Part shown: in pieces, positions 1-9,636 of the stretch
How the letters are laid out: the number at the start of each line of letters is the position of its first letter
How positions within the stretch are numbered: position 1 is the first letter of the stretch
Source: Rubellimicrobium arenae
GTDB taxonomy: Bacteria > Pseudomonadota > Alphaproteobacteria > Rhodobacterales > Rhodobacteraceae
Length of the DNA: 64,000 nucleotides
Assembly (NCBI RefSeq): GCF_017916275.1
Contig: NZ_JAFMST010000005.1
Location: 276,091-340,090, forward strand
Direction of reading: 5' to 3'
Program-made: the position numbers and the translations under genes
Notes under the pieces: model-generated
Database searches by the model: none
Told to the model about the DNA's origin: nothing
Seen by the model: the letters and a program-made list of their open reading frames with translations, nothing else

Positions 1-1822
1 GATCGGTCGTCCCGATCTCCACCACATGCCCCAGATACATCACGAGCACCCGGTCGCTCAGATAGCGGACGATGGACAGGTCGTGGCTGATGAACAGGAG
101 CGTCGTCCGCTCTTTCCTTTGGATCTCCATGAGGAGCTCGGTCACGGCGGCCTGGACGGAAACATCCAGGGCTGACACGGGCTCGTCCGCGATGACCACC
201 TTGGCGCTGCCGGCAAAAGCCCGGGCGATTCCGACACGCTGCTTCTGCCCGCCCGAGAGTTGCCGCGGCATCCGGTCGGCAAAGGCACGCGGCAGCTTCA
301 CGACATCAAGAAGGCGCAGCATCATCTCGCGACGCTCGTGGCCGGAGCGCCCCATCCGAAAGACCTCCAGGGCGCGCGTGATCTGGCGGCCGACGGTCAT
401 CGATGGGTTGAGGGTGTCGAACGGATTTTGGAACACCATCTGCACTTTCGACACGGTGCCCGGATCGCGCGCCTGGATGGGCGTCGACTGGATGTCCTGG
501 TTGAACAGGGTGATGCGCCCGCTCGTCGCGGTCTCGAGGCCCATGAGGACCTTGGCGAAGGTCGACTTGCCGCAGCCCGACTCCCCGACGATGGCGAGCG
601 TTTCACCTTCGCGAGCCTCGAAGCTCAGCGTCTCATTGGCCTTCACGACGCGCCTGGCCTTGCCGCCGAAGGCGCTGCTCCCCGCCTCGTAGTACTTCTT
701 GAGGTCTTCCAGCCGGAGCACCACAGGACCGGGCGCCAACTTCTCCTGCTCGGATGCGATCGTGTCCGGGGCGCTCCAGTCGATCTCCCGCACGCGGAGG
801 CATCGGGATTCATGCCGGTCGCCACCGTCCACGGGGAACATGGGTACATCCTGCGCGTCGCAACGGCCTTGCTGGAAATAGGAACAGCGCGGCCCGAAGT
901 TGCAGCCGGGCGGTCGTTCATGTGGCAGGGGAAAATTGCCCGGTATGCTCTTGAGAGGACGCAGGTTCTTGTCGGCGCCGGGCAGCGGGATCGACCGGAA
1001 CAGGGCTTGGGTGTAGGGATGCCTCATCTGGTCGAAGACGTCGCCGACCCGGCCACGTTCAACGGCTTCGCCCGAATACATGACGCAGATGCGGTCGCAG
1101 GTTTCCAGGACCAGCCCGAGATTGTGGCTGATGAACAGCATGGAGGTCCCGTACTTCCGCCCGAGCTCCTTCACCAGCTCGACCACCGCGGCCTCGACCG
1201 TCACGTCCAGCGCGGTCGTCGGTTCATCCAGGATCAGGAGCGACGGCCGGGACATCAGCGCCATGGCGATGACGATCCGCTGCTGCTGCCCCCCGGACAA
1301 CTGGTGGGGATAGGACCGGAGGATCCGCTCGGGATCGGGAAGCTTGACGTCGCCCACGACCTCGAGCGCGCGGGCACGCGCCTCGGCCGAACTGGCGCCC
1401 TGGTGGATCATCGGGACTTCCATCAACTGCCGCCCGATGGTCAGCGCCGGGTTGAGGGACGCCATCGGCTCCTGGTAGATCATCGCGATCTCCGAGCCGC
1501 GGATCTGACGCAACTCGGCCGGAGTCATCCTGGCGAGATCGCGGCCCTTGAAGCGGATCGACCCTCCGACGACCCGTCCGTTAACCCCGAGATCCTGCAT
1601 GACGCCCAGCGCCACGGTGGATTTGCCGCACCCGGATTCCCCGACCAGCCCAACGGCCTCGCCAGGCATGACCGAGCACGAGAACGACATGACGGCCGGG
1701 ATCTCGCGGGTGCGGGTGAAGAAGGAGATCGAGAGATCATCGATCTCGAGGATGGGGCCACGCTCCATCTCGAGCAGCGCGGCGGCGGATTCCATCGTGC
1801 CCAGGCCATGGGATGCGTTCAT
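1..1822 (-). CDS. Dual-ATPase peptide ABC transporter subunit (DppD-DppF fusion), partial
   Basis: Energises a peptide/nickel-type ABC importer from the cytoplasmic face. The frame is open to the window edge, so the C-terminus is missing and about 607 residues are visible. Two complete nucleotide-binding domains lie in tandem: Walker A GESGCGKS at residues 61-68 with signature LSGGQQQR near 174, and a second GESGCGKS near 412 with LSGGQKQR near 520. Between them is an oligopeptide-transporter C-terminal segment with clustered cysteines (GCNFGPRCSYFQQGRC). The ATG start lies 4 bases beyond the upstream permease stop, so the two are one operon. The fused layout matches GsiA/YejF-like proteins; the substrate cannot be told. 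Confidence 0.93.
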   Translation of the reverse strand, partial: MNASHGLGTMESAAALLEMERGPILEIDDLSISFFTRTREIPAVMSFSCSVMPGEAVGLVGESGCGKSTVALGVMQDLGVNGRVVGGSIRFKGRDLARMTPAELRQIRGSEIAMIYQEPMASLNPALTIGRQLMEVPMIHQGASSAEARARALEVVGDVKLPDPERILRSYPHQLSGGQQQRIVIAMALMSRPSLLILDEPTTALDVTVEAAVVELVKELGRKYGTSMLFISHNLGLVLETCDRICVMYSGEAVERGRVGDVFDQMRHPYTQALFRSIPLPGADKNLRPLKSIPGNFPLPHERPPGCNFGPRCSYFQQGRCDAQDVPMFPVDGGDRHESRCLRVREIDWSAPDTIASEQEKLAPGPVVLRLEDLKKYYEAGSSAFGGKARRVVKANETLSFEAREGETLAIVGESGCGKSTFAKVLMGLETATSGRITLFNQDIQSTPIQARDPGTVSKVQMVFQNPFDTLNPSMTVGRQITRALEVFRMGRSGHERREMMLRLLDVVKLPRAFADRMPRQLSGGQKQRVGIARAFAGSAKVVIADEPVSALDVSVQAAVTELLMEIQRKERTTLLFISHDLSIVRYLSDRVLVMYLGHVVEIGTTD

Positions 1823-1826
1823 GTCC

Positions 1827-3278
1827 TCAGTCCCTCAGGCTCTCTTCGCGCAAGCCGTCCGCCAGGAGGTTGAGCCCCAGGACAAGGCTCAGCAGGGCGA
1901 CGGCGGGCACGATGGCGGGGTGCGGGAACACGGCAAGCAGTTGCCGTCCCGCGTTGATCGTCGAGCCCCAGTCAGGGCTTTCGGGGGGCAGTCCGAGGCC
2001 GAAGAAGCCCAGGGTTCCCAGGAGAATGGTCGTATAGCCGATCCGGAGGCAGAAATCGACGATCAATGGCCCCCGGGCGTTCGGCAGGATCTCCCAAAGC
2101 ATGATGTACCAGGGCCGTTCCCCCCGGGTCTGGGCGGCCGCCACGTAGTCCCGCGTTTTGATGTCCATGGCGAGACCCCGGACGATCCGGAACACTGTCG
2201 GTGAATTGACGAAGACCACGGACACGAACACCACGAGCACCCCCGGCGGGACATCGAACAGGTCGACCGGCCCCATGAAGGCCAGGGGTGTTCCAGCTTG
2301 GCTGATCAGCGAAAGGTAGCCCCATCCCATCACGGCCAGGATGACGCCCAGCATCGTCATCGCGCGGCGCGGCTCGGTCCGGTAGCGCGACCAGATGAGG
2401 ACGCCGACGAAGACCAGGGGAAAGATGAACAGCCCCGCCGCCATGAAGCTGGGGATGCCGGTCTGAACGATTTCTGGCGTGACAAGGAGATAGAAGAGGA
2501 GGATGACAGGGAAGGCGAGGATCAGGTTCGCCAGGAACGAGATCGCGGTGTCGAGCCGGCCACCATAGTACCCCGCTGGTAGGCCCAGCGTGATCCCCAC
2601 CATGAAGGCGAAGCAGGTGGCGATCGGAGCGATCTGCACCACGATCCACGAGCCATGCACGACCCGCGAAAACACGTCCCGGGCCAGGTTGTCCCCGCCC
2701 AGCAGATAATGCGACCCAGGACCGAGCAGGTCGACCCCCGGAACCGGTATTCCGGGAGGCTTGTTCTTGAGGCCCGATACGGCGGCGAGCGGGTCATGCG
2801 TGGCGATCCAGCCGAACACCCCCACGCTCAGGGCGGTGAACACCCAGAACATCACGAGCCCGAAGCCGATCTTGCCGACGGTGGAGTCGAACAGCCTCCC
2901 GTAGAGACCGAGATGCGGGCTGTAAGCTATCGACAACGTGAAGGTCAGGATCAGGGCCACCCAGACCGGGAGGAACCGGCGCGCGATGGCGCCCACGATC
3001 CCTGCCTGACCCCAAGGTAGCAGGATGCCCCCCAGGACATAGGCCAGCAGCGTCGCAACGAGCAGGGCGCCGGCGGCCCGGACCGCCAGGCTCGTGTAGC
3101 TGCGTAGTCCGGGATGGACCGCGAGCGTGCCATCCGGGCTCACCGTGACCTGCGGCTCTGGCGTGACCAGGCGGATCAGGACCGACAGCACGACCGCCAC
3201 CAGGAGGAGAACTCCGCCCGCCAGCAGGAGGGGGTTCAGGACGAACCCAAGGCTGCCGGTCCAGGTCATGGGTTCCAT
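1827..3278 (-). CDS. ABC transporter permease, DppC-like, with extended N-terminus
   Basis: Inner-membrane permease of the peptide importer, 483 residues. The C-terminal part is a standard BPD_transp_1 domain: GGDNLARDVFSRVVHG near residue 200 and an EAA-type loop (YVAAAQTRGERPWYIMLWEILPNA) near 390-415. The family is usually about 280-300 residues. Here roughly 170 extra N-terminal residues carry several hydrophobic segments, and an added hydrophobic stretch splits the usual domain around residues 290-360. The ATG start follows a GAGAGGAAGAG-like ribosome site and lies 12 bases after the dppB-like stop. Confidence 0.9.
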   Translation of the reverse strand: MEPMTWTGSLGFVLNPLLLAGGVLLLVAVVLSVLIRLVTPEPQVTVSPDGTLAVHPGLRSYTSLAVRAAGALLVATLLAYVLGGILLPWGQAGIVGAIARRFLPVWVALILTFTLSIAYSPHLGLYGRLFDSTVGKIGFGLVMFWVFTALSVGVFGWIATHDPLAAVSGLKNKPPGIPVPGVDLLGPGSHYLLGGDNLARDVFSRVVHGSWIVVQIAPIATCFAFMVGITLGLPAGYYGGRLDTAISFLANLILAFPVILLFYLLVTPEIVQTGIPSFMAAGLFIFPLVFVGVLIWSRYRTEPRRAMTMLGVILAVMGWGYLSLISQAGTPLAFMGPVDLFDVPPGVLVVFVSVVFVNSPTVFRIVRGLAMDIKTRDYVAAAQTRGERPWYIMLWEILPNARGPLIVDFCLRIGYTTILLGTLGFFGLGLPPESPDWGSTINAGRQLLAVFPHPAIVPAVALLSLVLGLNLLADGLREESLRD

Positions 3279-3290
3279 GGTCTCTTCCTC

Positions 3291-4337
3291 TCAGGCGAGG
3301 CGGATGCGGGGATTGAGGAACACGTACCCCACGTCCGAGATGAGTTGGGTCAGCAGCACGACGATGACCGACACCACGGACACCCCCAGCAGCAGGTCGA
3401 TGTCGTTGTTCCCGGCCGCCTGCACCAGCGTCCAGCCAAAGCCTTTGTAGTTGAACAGCGTTTCCACGATCACGACGCCGTTCAGGAGCCAGGGGATCTG
3501 AAGCATGATGACCGTGAACGGGGCGATCAGCGCGTTGCGAAGTGCATGACGCAGGACGATCTTTGGAAAGCTCACGCCCTTGAGCCGCGCTGTCCGGATG
3601 TACTGCGCCGTCATGACCTCGGCCATCGAGGCCCGGGTCATGCGGGCGACGTAACCCATCGCATAGAGCGCGACAGTCAGCACCGGGAGGGTGAAGTTGA
3701 CGAGCGTCGCATCGTCCATGGCCGATGTGGCCGAGCCGTTGAACCACTTCAGGCCCACCGCGGACGAGGTGAACACGGCGATGAAGACGACGCCGGACAC
3801 GTATTCCGGGGTCGCCGTGGCGACGATCGAGGCGGTGGACAGGGCCCGATCCGTGCGCGATCCCTCCCGCATCCCGGCGAGGACGCCGGTCAGCAGCGCA
3901 CCGGGCACCATCACGAGCAGGACCCAGAACATGAGCTTGCCCGTCAGGCCGAGGCCGCGGGCGATGACGTCGGCCACCTCCTGCCGGAAGACGCGGGAAT
4001 AGCCCCATTCGCCCTGGAGCACCCCGCAACGGATGGGAGCCGTCGCAGGATCCTCGCCCTCACGGATGCAGCGGCCGTAGACGACGCCATTCTCGTCGGT
4101 CCGTGTCCAACCCGGGAGTAGGCCCAGCCATTCACCGTAACGGACCAGCAGCGGCGCCCCGAAGCCGTTCTTGTCCAGCCAGGATGTCACTTCCGCGTCC
4201 GAGATCCGCGTGCCGATCTCGGACTTGGCGATCTTCTCGAGGTTGGGAGGAAGGTTGGTCAGGGCGAAGACGACGATGGTCAGGCAGATGGCCGTGACCA
4301 GCATCGTGACGAGGCGCTTGACGAGAAACAGCAGCAT
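3291..4337 (-). CDS. ABC transporter permease, DppB-like
   Basis: First inner-membrane permease of the importer, 348 residues. It starts with the usual hydrophobic helix (LVKRLVTMLVTAICLTIVVF). It carries the DppB EAA loop (MAEVMTAQYIRTARLKG, then LRHALRNALIAP) near residues 235-270 and ends with the family-typical DVGYVFLNPRIR. A periplasmic insert at residues 45-110 with two cysteines is longer than in OppB. It lies between the binding-protein gene and the second permease, the normal dpp/opp order. Confidence 0.92.
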   Translation of the reverse strand: MLLFLVKRLVTMLVTAICLTIVVFALTNLPPNLEKIAKSEIGTRISDAEVTSWLDKNGFGAPLLVRYGEWLGLLPGWTRTDENGVVYGRCIREGEDPATAPIRCGVLQGEWGYSRVFRQEVADVIARGLGLTGKLMFWVLLVMVPGALLTGVLAGMREGSRTDRALSTASIVATATPEYVSGVVFIAVFTSSAVGLKWFNGSATSAMDDATLVNFTLPVLTVALYAMGYVARMTRASMAEVMTAQYIRTARLKGVSFPKIVLRHALRNALIAPFTVIMLQIPWLLNGVVIVETLFNYKGFGWTLVQAAGNNDIDLLLGVSVVSVIVVLLTQLISDVGYVFLNPRIRLA

Positions 4338-4387
4338 GGAGGTCGTCCCCTTCCCACGCCCTCAGGCCCGCGCGGAGGGGGCCGGAC

Positions 4388-4409
4388 GGGCGCGCAGGTG
4401 GACGCGCCC
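4388..4409 (-). promoter_or_regulatory. Intercistronic stem-loop between binding protein and permease genes
   Basis: A perfect 7-base inverted repeat (GGGCGCG / CGCGCCC, 8-base loop) sits in the 95-base gap after the binding-protein stop. Such stem-loops commonly protect the upstream binding-protein message from 3' decay and so raise its dosage over the permeases. No U-tract follows, so a strong terminator is unlikely. The role is inferred from position. Confidence 0.4.
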
Positions 4410-4432
4410 TTCCACGGTGGTTCCGCCGCCGC

Positions 4433-6097
4433 TCAGGACGCGGCCTCTTTCCACCACTTGTAGTGGTGGTGCTCATAGATCGGATGCTGCTCCGCCCCAT
4501 GAACCTGGGCCGTGGTGTGCCGGTACAGGGACTGCCAGTAGGGTTGGATCAGAACCCCTTGGTCCTGCATGATCTTCTCGAGCGTCGCCATGACCTCCCG
4601 ACGCTGATCGGCGTCGCTGATCGAGTTGGCCTGCGCCAGCGCGGCGTCGAACTCCGGATTGGCGAAGGCGGTCTCGTTCCAGGCCACGCCGGACTTGTAG
4701 GCCAAGTTCAGGACCTGCACGCCAAGGGGGCGCATCACCCACTGCGTCGCCGAGAAGGGGTAGTTCAGCCAGTCGTTCCAGAACGTCGACCCCGGAAGGA
4801 CCGTCCGCTTGATGTTGATCCCGGCGTCCCGGATCTGCGCGGCGACGGCGTCGCAGGTGGCGGCCTGGAACGAGTCGTCGAGTGAGATCAGCTCGAACTC
4901 GGTGTCGGCCTGCCCGGCGGCTTCGAGGGCAGCCTTCGCCCCGGCCGGGTCCACCACGGGAGGCGGGAGCTCGGCATATTCGGGGTGGATGGGGCAGACG
5001 TGGTGGTTCTCGGCCACGACGCCAAGATTGTTGTAGCCGAGCTCGAGCACGACGTTGTTGTCCACCGCCATCTGGAGCGCCTTGCGCACCTCGACGTTGT
5101 CATAGGGCGGCTGGCTCTGGTTGAAGCGCACGGCGAGGGTGGTGGCCGTCACGGCTTCGGATTTCACCCAGCCCAGGCCGTCGTAGATGTCGATGAAGTC
5201 GCCGGTCGTCTGGTAGGTCGCATCGACCTCGCCCGACTCGGCGGCCGCGAGCACGGCGGCGGGGTCGGTGCCGTAGTCGATGTACTCGATCCGGTCGAGG
5301 TAGGGGCCACCATAGACCGCTGTGCCCCACCAGGTATGGTCGGGGTTGCGGACCAGCACCTGCTTGACCCCGACCTCGTTGGTCTCGGGCAGGAAGGCGC
5401 CGGTCCCGATGGGGTTCGCGGCGGGATCGCCGTTGTCGTAGCTCTGGTGGACGACGGCAGCCGGGTAGTCGGCCATGTTCACGACGACGGCGATGTCAGG
5501 CTCGGAGAGCTTGAGCCGGATGGTGGCGGGGTCGACGATCTCGACCGCGTCCTCGCGCATCTGGCTCGTCGCGGCATCCATGAGGCCGCCGAACCGGGCT
5601 GCCATCGAGTTGCCCTCGACGGTGCCGTCGCACCAGCGGCGGATGTTGTTCACGACGTCCTCGGCGGTGAAGTCGTCGCCGTTGTTCCATTTGACGCCCT
5701 GGCGCACCTTCAGCGTCCATTCCGTCGCGTCCTCGTTCGCCTCCCAGCTCTCCAGCAGCATGGGGCGAAGCGACCCGTCGGGCTCATACTCGACCATGTA
5801 GTCCAGCCAGCCACGACCGAAGTTCGCGATCTCGGACCAGTCCCAGGTGCGGGGGTCCTTGGTCGCCCGCGTTTCCATGTTCATCCGCAGCGTGCCGCCC
5901 TGGACCGGGGTCGTCGCGTCCTGGGCATTGGCCGGCGAGGGAAGCCCGATCAGGCCGTAGGCGGTGGCCGACGCCACGCCCAGCGCCGTGGCACGGGTCA
6001 GGAACTCACGCCGGGACAGCAGCCCGGCCTTCGCCTCCTCGGCGTACAGCAGGGCCGCCGGATGCACGGCGCGGAGGGCTGTGGTGTGAAGCGTCAT
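4433..6097 (-). CDS. Peptide-type ABC transporter substrate-binding protein (SBP family 5)
   Basis: Periplasmic ligand-binding subunit of the adjacent importer, 554 residues. A twin-arginine export signal is visible (SRREFL at residues 28-33, a hydrophobic stretch, and a cleavage-like ANA near 58). The mature part matches family 5 (DppA/OppA): RMNMETRATKDPRTWDWSE, then WTLKVRQGVKWNNGDDFTAEDVV, then a C-terminal WKEAAS tail. The ATG start is preceded by GGGGAGACAAG. The frame stays open far upstream through miaA antisense sequence, which is not part of the protein. It is first in the importer operon. Tat export suggests folding or cofactor binding before secretion. Confidence 0.93.
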   Translation of the reverse strand: MTLHTTALRAVHPAALLYAEEAKAGLLSRREFLTRATALGVASATAYGLIGLPSPANAQDATTPVQGGTLRMNMETRATKDPRTWDWSEIANFGRGWLDYMVEYEPDGSLRPMLLESWEANEDATEWTLKVRQGVKWNNGDDFTAEDVVNNIRRWCDGTVEGNSMAARFGGLMDAATSQMREDAVEIVDPATIRLKLSEPDIAVVVNMADYPAAVVHQSYDNGDPAANPIGTGAFLPETNEVGVKQVLVRNPDHTWWGTAVYGGPYLDRIEYIDYGTDPAAVLAAAESGEVDATYQTTGDFIDIYDGLGWVKSEAVTATTLAVRFNQSQPPYDNVEVRKALQMAVDNNVVLELGYNNLGVVAENHHVCPIHPEYAELPPPVVDPAGAKAALEAAGQADTEFELISLDDSFQAATCDAVAAQIRDAGINIKRTVLPGSTFWNDWLNYPFSATQWVMRPLGVQVLNLAYKSGVAWNETAFANPEFDAALAQANSISDADQRREVMATLEKIMQDQGVLIQPYWQSLYRHTTAQVHGAEQHPIYEHHHYKWWKEAAS

Positions 6098-6237
6098 CTT
6101 GTCTCCCCTTCGCCGCATTCTTGTGGGTGCGGTCCAGATCGGGCCGGACCGGCACCACGCGCGGCTTTGCGCATTGGGCACGGCGGGCCCCGCGAGGTCA
6201 ATGCGCGCTTTCGACTCCTTGGCTCGCCAAAGCGACC

Positions 6238-7098
6238 TCAGGGCAGCGAAATCGGGGGCCAGGATGCCATTCGCGACCTGAACCAGGTCCGTTGCCGTTT
6301 GGCGTAAGCGCGTGACGCGATCACGGCACGCTCCGTGGCCTCGCTCCTCGTTATTTCGCCAACAAGCCAAGCTCGGATCTCCTCGGCGCCAAGAGCCCGA
6401 AACGCCGGGGTGCCGGCCCGCCACACGGGGAGTAGCGCCTCCACCTCCTCGACCGCGCCTTGGGCCAGCATCGAATCGAACCGGGCCTCGATTCGCGCAT
6501 TGAGCCAGGGCACCTCCGGCCGCAGAACGACGGCGTGGGCGCGGGGCAGGGGCAGGAGCGGCGGTGGCGTGTCGGCCTGCCAGTCGGCCAAGCCGCGCCC
6601 GGTGGCGGTTCGAACTTCCCAGGCCCGCTGGACGCGGGCGCGGTTGCGCTGGTCGAGACCGGCCGCAGTGCGCGGGTCCAGCCCGGACAGGAGCGTCTCG
6701 AGGCTCAGGCCGTCGGCCTCGGCGCGGACCTCGGGCGGCGTCGCGGGGATCTCGGCCAGACCCTCGGTGAGGGCGCTGAAGTAGAGCCCTGTCCCGCCGA
6801 CGATGACCGGACGGAGAGGGCCGTCCAGCAGCGGCCCTACATCGCGGAGCCAGTGTCCGACGGAGTAGGCCTGCTCCATCCCCACATGACCGAACAGCGC
6901 ATGGGGGATGTCCCGCTCCTCCTCGGGCGACGGGCGCGCGGTCAGGACCCGCCAGCCGGAATAGACCTGCAGCGCGTCGGCATTCACGATGATCCCGCCC
7001 GCGTCGCGTGCGATCCGGATCGCCAGGGCCGACTTGCCGGATGCGGTCGGCCCGGCGATCAGCACGGGCCGGTTCGGGGGAATCCCGCGCAGATCCAT
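6238..7098 (-). CDS. miaA: tRNA dimethylallyltransferase MiaA
   Basis: Transfers a dimethylallyl group to A37 of tRNAs that read UNN codons, giving i6A. At 286 residues it is a little shorter than the E. coli protein. The P-loop GPTASGKS is at residues 16-23, with the family motifs NADALQVY and [13 protein letters not shown]. The C-terminal [12 protein letters not shown] is the tRNA-binding helix of the family. It is divergent from pyrH, with 72 bases between the two start codons that must carry both promoters. Confidence 0.95.
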   Translation of the reverse strand: MDLRGIPPNRPVLIAGPTASGKSALAIRIARDAGGIIVNADALQVYSGWRVLTARPSPEEERDIPHALFGHVGMEQAYSVGHWLRDVGPLLDGPLRPVIVGGTGLYFSALTEGLAEIPATPPEVRAEADGLSLETLLSGLDPRTAAGLDQRNRARVQRAWEVRTATGRGLADWQADTPPPLLPLPRAHAVVLRPEVPWLNARIEARFDSMLAQGAVEEVEALLPVWRAGTPAFRALGAEEIRAWLVGEITRSEATERAVIASRAYAKRQRTWFRSRMASWPPISLP

Positions 7099-7170
7099 CG
7101 CTGCCTCCCATTGAATCCCTCCGCTCTTTGCGACATTGGAGGCGCCGGTGGAAGCAGGCGGAGGCAGCGG

Positions 7171-7920
7171 ATGAACGACGTAACGGAAACGCCGGAGTTC
7201 CAGTCCTCCCAGCCAACGTTCAAGCGCGTCATGCTCAAGATCTCGGGCGAAGCGCTGATGGGCGACCAGGGCTTCGGCCTGCACCCGCCCACCGTGGAGC
7301 GGATCGCCCGCGAGGTGAAGAGCGTCCGCGATCTTGGCGTCGAGATCTGCATGGTGATCGGCGGCGGCAACATCTTCCGCGGGCTCCAGGGCTCGGCCCA
7401 GGGGATGGAGCGGACCACGGCGGACTACATGGGGATGCTGGCGACCGTGATGAACGCGCTCGCCATGCAGTCCTCCCTGGAGGCCCTTGGCGTCTTCACC
7501 CGGGTGATCAGCGCCATTCCGATGGATCAGGTCTGCGAGCCCTACATCCGCCGCCGCGCCGTCCGTCATCTCGAGAAGAAGCGCGTCTGCATCTTTGCGG
7601 CCGGCACCGGGAACCCCTATTTCACGACCGACACGGCCGCGACCCTGCGCGCCTCGGAGATGAGCTGCGAGGCCATCTTCAAGGGCACCAAGGTCGATGG
7701 GGTCTATGACAAGGATCCCAAGAAGCACGCCGATGCCAAACGGTTCGACCATGTGGGTTACACCGAGGTCCTGACCAAGAACCTCGGCGTGATGGACGCA
7801 TCCGCCATCGCGCTCGCGCGGGACAACAACCTGCCGATCATCGTCTTCTCGCTCGACGAGCCCGGCGGGTTCCGGGGCATCCTCGCGGGGCGCGGAACCT
7901 ACACGACGGTCCACGGCTGA
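7171..7920 (+). CDS. pyrH: UMP kinase PyrH
   Basis: Phosphorylates UMP to UDP in pyrimidine nucleotide synthesis; a hexameric cytosolic amino-acid-kinase-fold enzyme. The 249-residue protein has [11 protein letters not shown] near residue 21, the glycine loop [10 protein letters not shown], the [15 protein letters not shown] segment typical of bacterial UMP kinases, and [13 protein letters not shown]. The ATG is preceded by GGAGGCAGCGG; the frame continues upstream but only as miaA antisense. In other bacteria pyrH sits just before frr; here a metallo-hydrolase gene is inserted between them. Confidence 0.96.
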   Translation: MNDVTETPEFQSSQPTFKRVMLKISGEALMGDQGFGLHPPTVERIAREVKSVRDLGVEICMVIGGGNIFRGLQGSAQGMERTTADYMGMLATVMNALAMQSSLEALGVFTRVISAIPMDQVCEPYIRRRAVRHLEKKRVCIFAAGTGNPYFTTDTAATLRASEMSCEAIFKGTKVDGVYDKDPKKHADAKRFDHVGYTEVLTKNLGVMDASAIALARDNNLPIIVFSLDEPGGFRGILAGRGTYTTVHG

Positions 7921-7977
7921 CCGGAACCCGCTCAGGCCAGCGCCCGTTGTCCGCCCGACCCAACGGCGGAGGCGAGG

Positions 7978-8877
7978 ATGGCCGAGCAGATTCCCGTGCC
8001 AGACGAGGCGGTGGCCACGCATCCCGTGCTGGACGCCGCAAGGGCCGACAAGACCCGGGAGGTGACGCCTGACGTCGCCTACCGGCGGCTCGGAATGGTC
8101 AACGTGGTCTTCGTCGGGCCGCCCGGAGCGCCCGACCGTGGGTGGGTCCTGATCGACGCCGGACTGCCCGGGACCAGGGGCTTCATCCGCAGCGCGGCGG
8201 CGGCAAGGTTCGGTGAGGCATCCCGGCCCGCCGCCATTGTCATGACGCACGGGCACATCGACCATGTCGGCGCGCTCGAGGCCTTGGCCGAGGAATGGGA
8301 CGTCCCGGTCTACGCCCATCCCCTGGAGCGGCCGTATCTCGACGGCTCCGCCGCCTATCCGCCGGGGGACCCGAGCGTGGGCGGGGGCCTGATGGCCCTG
8401 CTCTCGCCGCTCTTCTCTCCCAAGCCCGTCGATGTCGGAGCCCGACTTCACGATCTCCCGGCGAATGGAAGCGTGCCCTTCCTGCCGGGCTGGCGCTGGC
8501 TCCATACGCCGGGACACACCGTCGGCCATGTCTCGTTCTGGCGCGAGGCGGATCGCTGCCTCCTGGCCGGGGACGCCTTCGTGACCACGGGACAGGAGTC
8601 CGCCTATCAGGTGGCGATACAGGAGCCGCAGATGCATGGCCCGCCGATGTACTTCACGGTGGACTGGCCGGCGGCCGGGCATTCGGTCGGGGTGCTGGCG
8701 GAGCTGGAGCCCGAGATCGCGCTCACGATGCATGGCAAGCCGCTGCACGGGGCCGAGATGAGAGCCGCGCTTCATCGCCTGGCCCAGGAGTTCCCCCAGG
8801 TGGCCGTCCCCCGGCAGGGGCGGTATGTCGCCGAGCCACGGCGGGCCGAGGACGGCAGCGCCTATGAGAAGCCCTGA
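7978..8877 (+). CDS. MBL-fold metallo-hydrolase
   Basis: Predicted cytosolic hydrolase of the metallo-beta-lactamase fold, 299 residues. The metal-binding signature THGHIDHVG is at residues 90-98, followed by the second histidine site [12 protein letters not shown] and the acidic ligand in LAGDAFVTT, with a late MHGKPL histidine. All ligand positions are present, so it should bind two metals. The substrate is unknown; glyoxalase II-like or lactonase-like activities are possible. It interrupts the usual pyrH-frr order, 57 bases after pyrH. Confidence 0.85.
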   Translation: MAEQIPVPDEAVATHPVLDAARADKTREVTPDVAYRRLGMVNVVFVGPPGAPDRGWVLIDAGLPGTRGFIRSAAAARFGEASRPAAIVMTHGHIDHVGALEALAEEWDVPVYAHPLERPYLDGSAAYPPGDPSVGGGLMALLSPLFSPKPVDVGARLHDLPANGSVPFLPGWRWLHTPGHTVGHVSFWREADRCLLAGDAFVTTGQESAYQVAIQEPQMHGPPMYFTVDWPAAGHSVGVLAELEPEIALTMHGKPLHGAEMRAALHRLAQEFPQVAVPRQGRYVAEPRRAEDGSAYEKP

Positions 8878-9048
8878 AACCGGAGCGCCCTGTAAGCGCC
8901 TTATTGCAAACACAATTGGGGCTGGCAGGGGCTTTTGTGCACAGCCAGGAACAAGCTGGACGGCCCGACGTCCGTCGCACCTATACAACCTCGTCGCGAT
9001 GCGGATATAGAGCACCAAACCCGCGACGAACCTCGGGACGATACCCTC

Positions 9049-9612
9049 ATGTCTGACGACTTCGAACTCGACACCGACGACCTCCAGCGCCGGATGGAAG
9101 GGGCCATTGCCTCGCTCCGGACAGAGTTCGCCTCGCTGCGCACCGGCCGCGCCTCGGGCTCCATGCTCGAGCCCATCCAGGTCGAGGCCTATGGACAGAT
9201 GACCCCGGTCAACCAGCTCGGCACCATCAACGTGCCGGAGCCGCGGATGGTGACGATCAACGTCTGGGACCGTGGCATGGTCTCCAAGGTCGAGAAGGCG
9301 ATCCGCGACTCGGGCCTGGGGATCAACCCGCAGACCAACGGCACCATCATCATGCTCCCGATTCCCGAGCTGAACGAGGAGCGGCGGCGCGAGCTGTCCA
9401 AGGTCGCGGCCAACTACGCCGAGCACGCCCGCGTGGCCGTGCGGAACCTGCGCCGCGACGGGATGGACCAGATCAAGAAGGCCAAGACCAACGGCCTGTC
9501 CGAGGACGACGTGAAGTTCTGGGAGTCCGAGGTCCAGGACCTCACCGATCGCTACATCAAGGTGGTCGACCAAACGCTCGAGGCCAAGCAGGCCGAAATC
9601 ATGCAGGTCTGA
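9049..9612 (+). CDS. frr: Ribosome recycling factor
   Basis: Releases post-termination ribosomes together with EF-G. The 187-residue length is normal. Family motifs are [21 protein letters not shown] at the N-terminus, the conserved block [15 protein letters not shown], and the C-terminal helix [22 protein letters not shown]. The ATG at [12 protein letters not shown] is chosen because homologues begin there; an upstream extension of 38 residues has no family resemblance. The 171-base gap after the hydrolase gene probably carries its promoter. Confidence 0.96.
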   Translation: MSDDFELDTDDLQRRMEGAIASLRTEFASLRTGRASGSMLEPIQVEAYGQMTPVNQLGTINVPEPRMVTINVWDRGMVSKVEKAIRDSGLGINPQTNGTIIMLPIPELNEERRRELSKVAANYAEHARVAVRNLRRDGMDQIKKAKTNGLSEDDVKFWESEVQDLTDRYIKVVDQTLEAKQAEIMQV

Positions 9613-9636
9613 CCTGACCTAATCCGGAGTTCGGCC

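Noticed and set aside
260..1873. 537-codon open frame on the plus strand at the left edge
   Set aside because: It is antisense to the fused ABC ATPase, whose minus-strand translation has two full sets of Walker and signature motifs. The plus frame has no domain and skewed composition typical of a GC-rich shadow.
6098..7216. N-terminal extension of the binding protein to 927 codons
   Set aside because: The extension is miaA read in another frame. The Tat signal peptide and ribosome site mark the real start at 6097.
6238..9573. 1111-codon minus frame spanning pyrH, hydrolase and frr
   Set aside because: Only its last 286 codons are real (miaA). The rest is antisense to three well-supported plus-strand genes.
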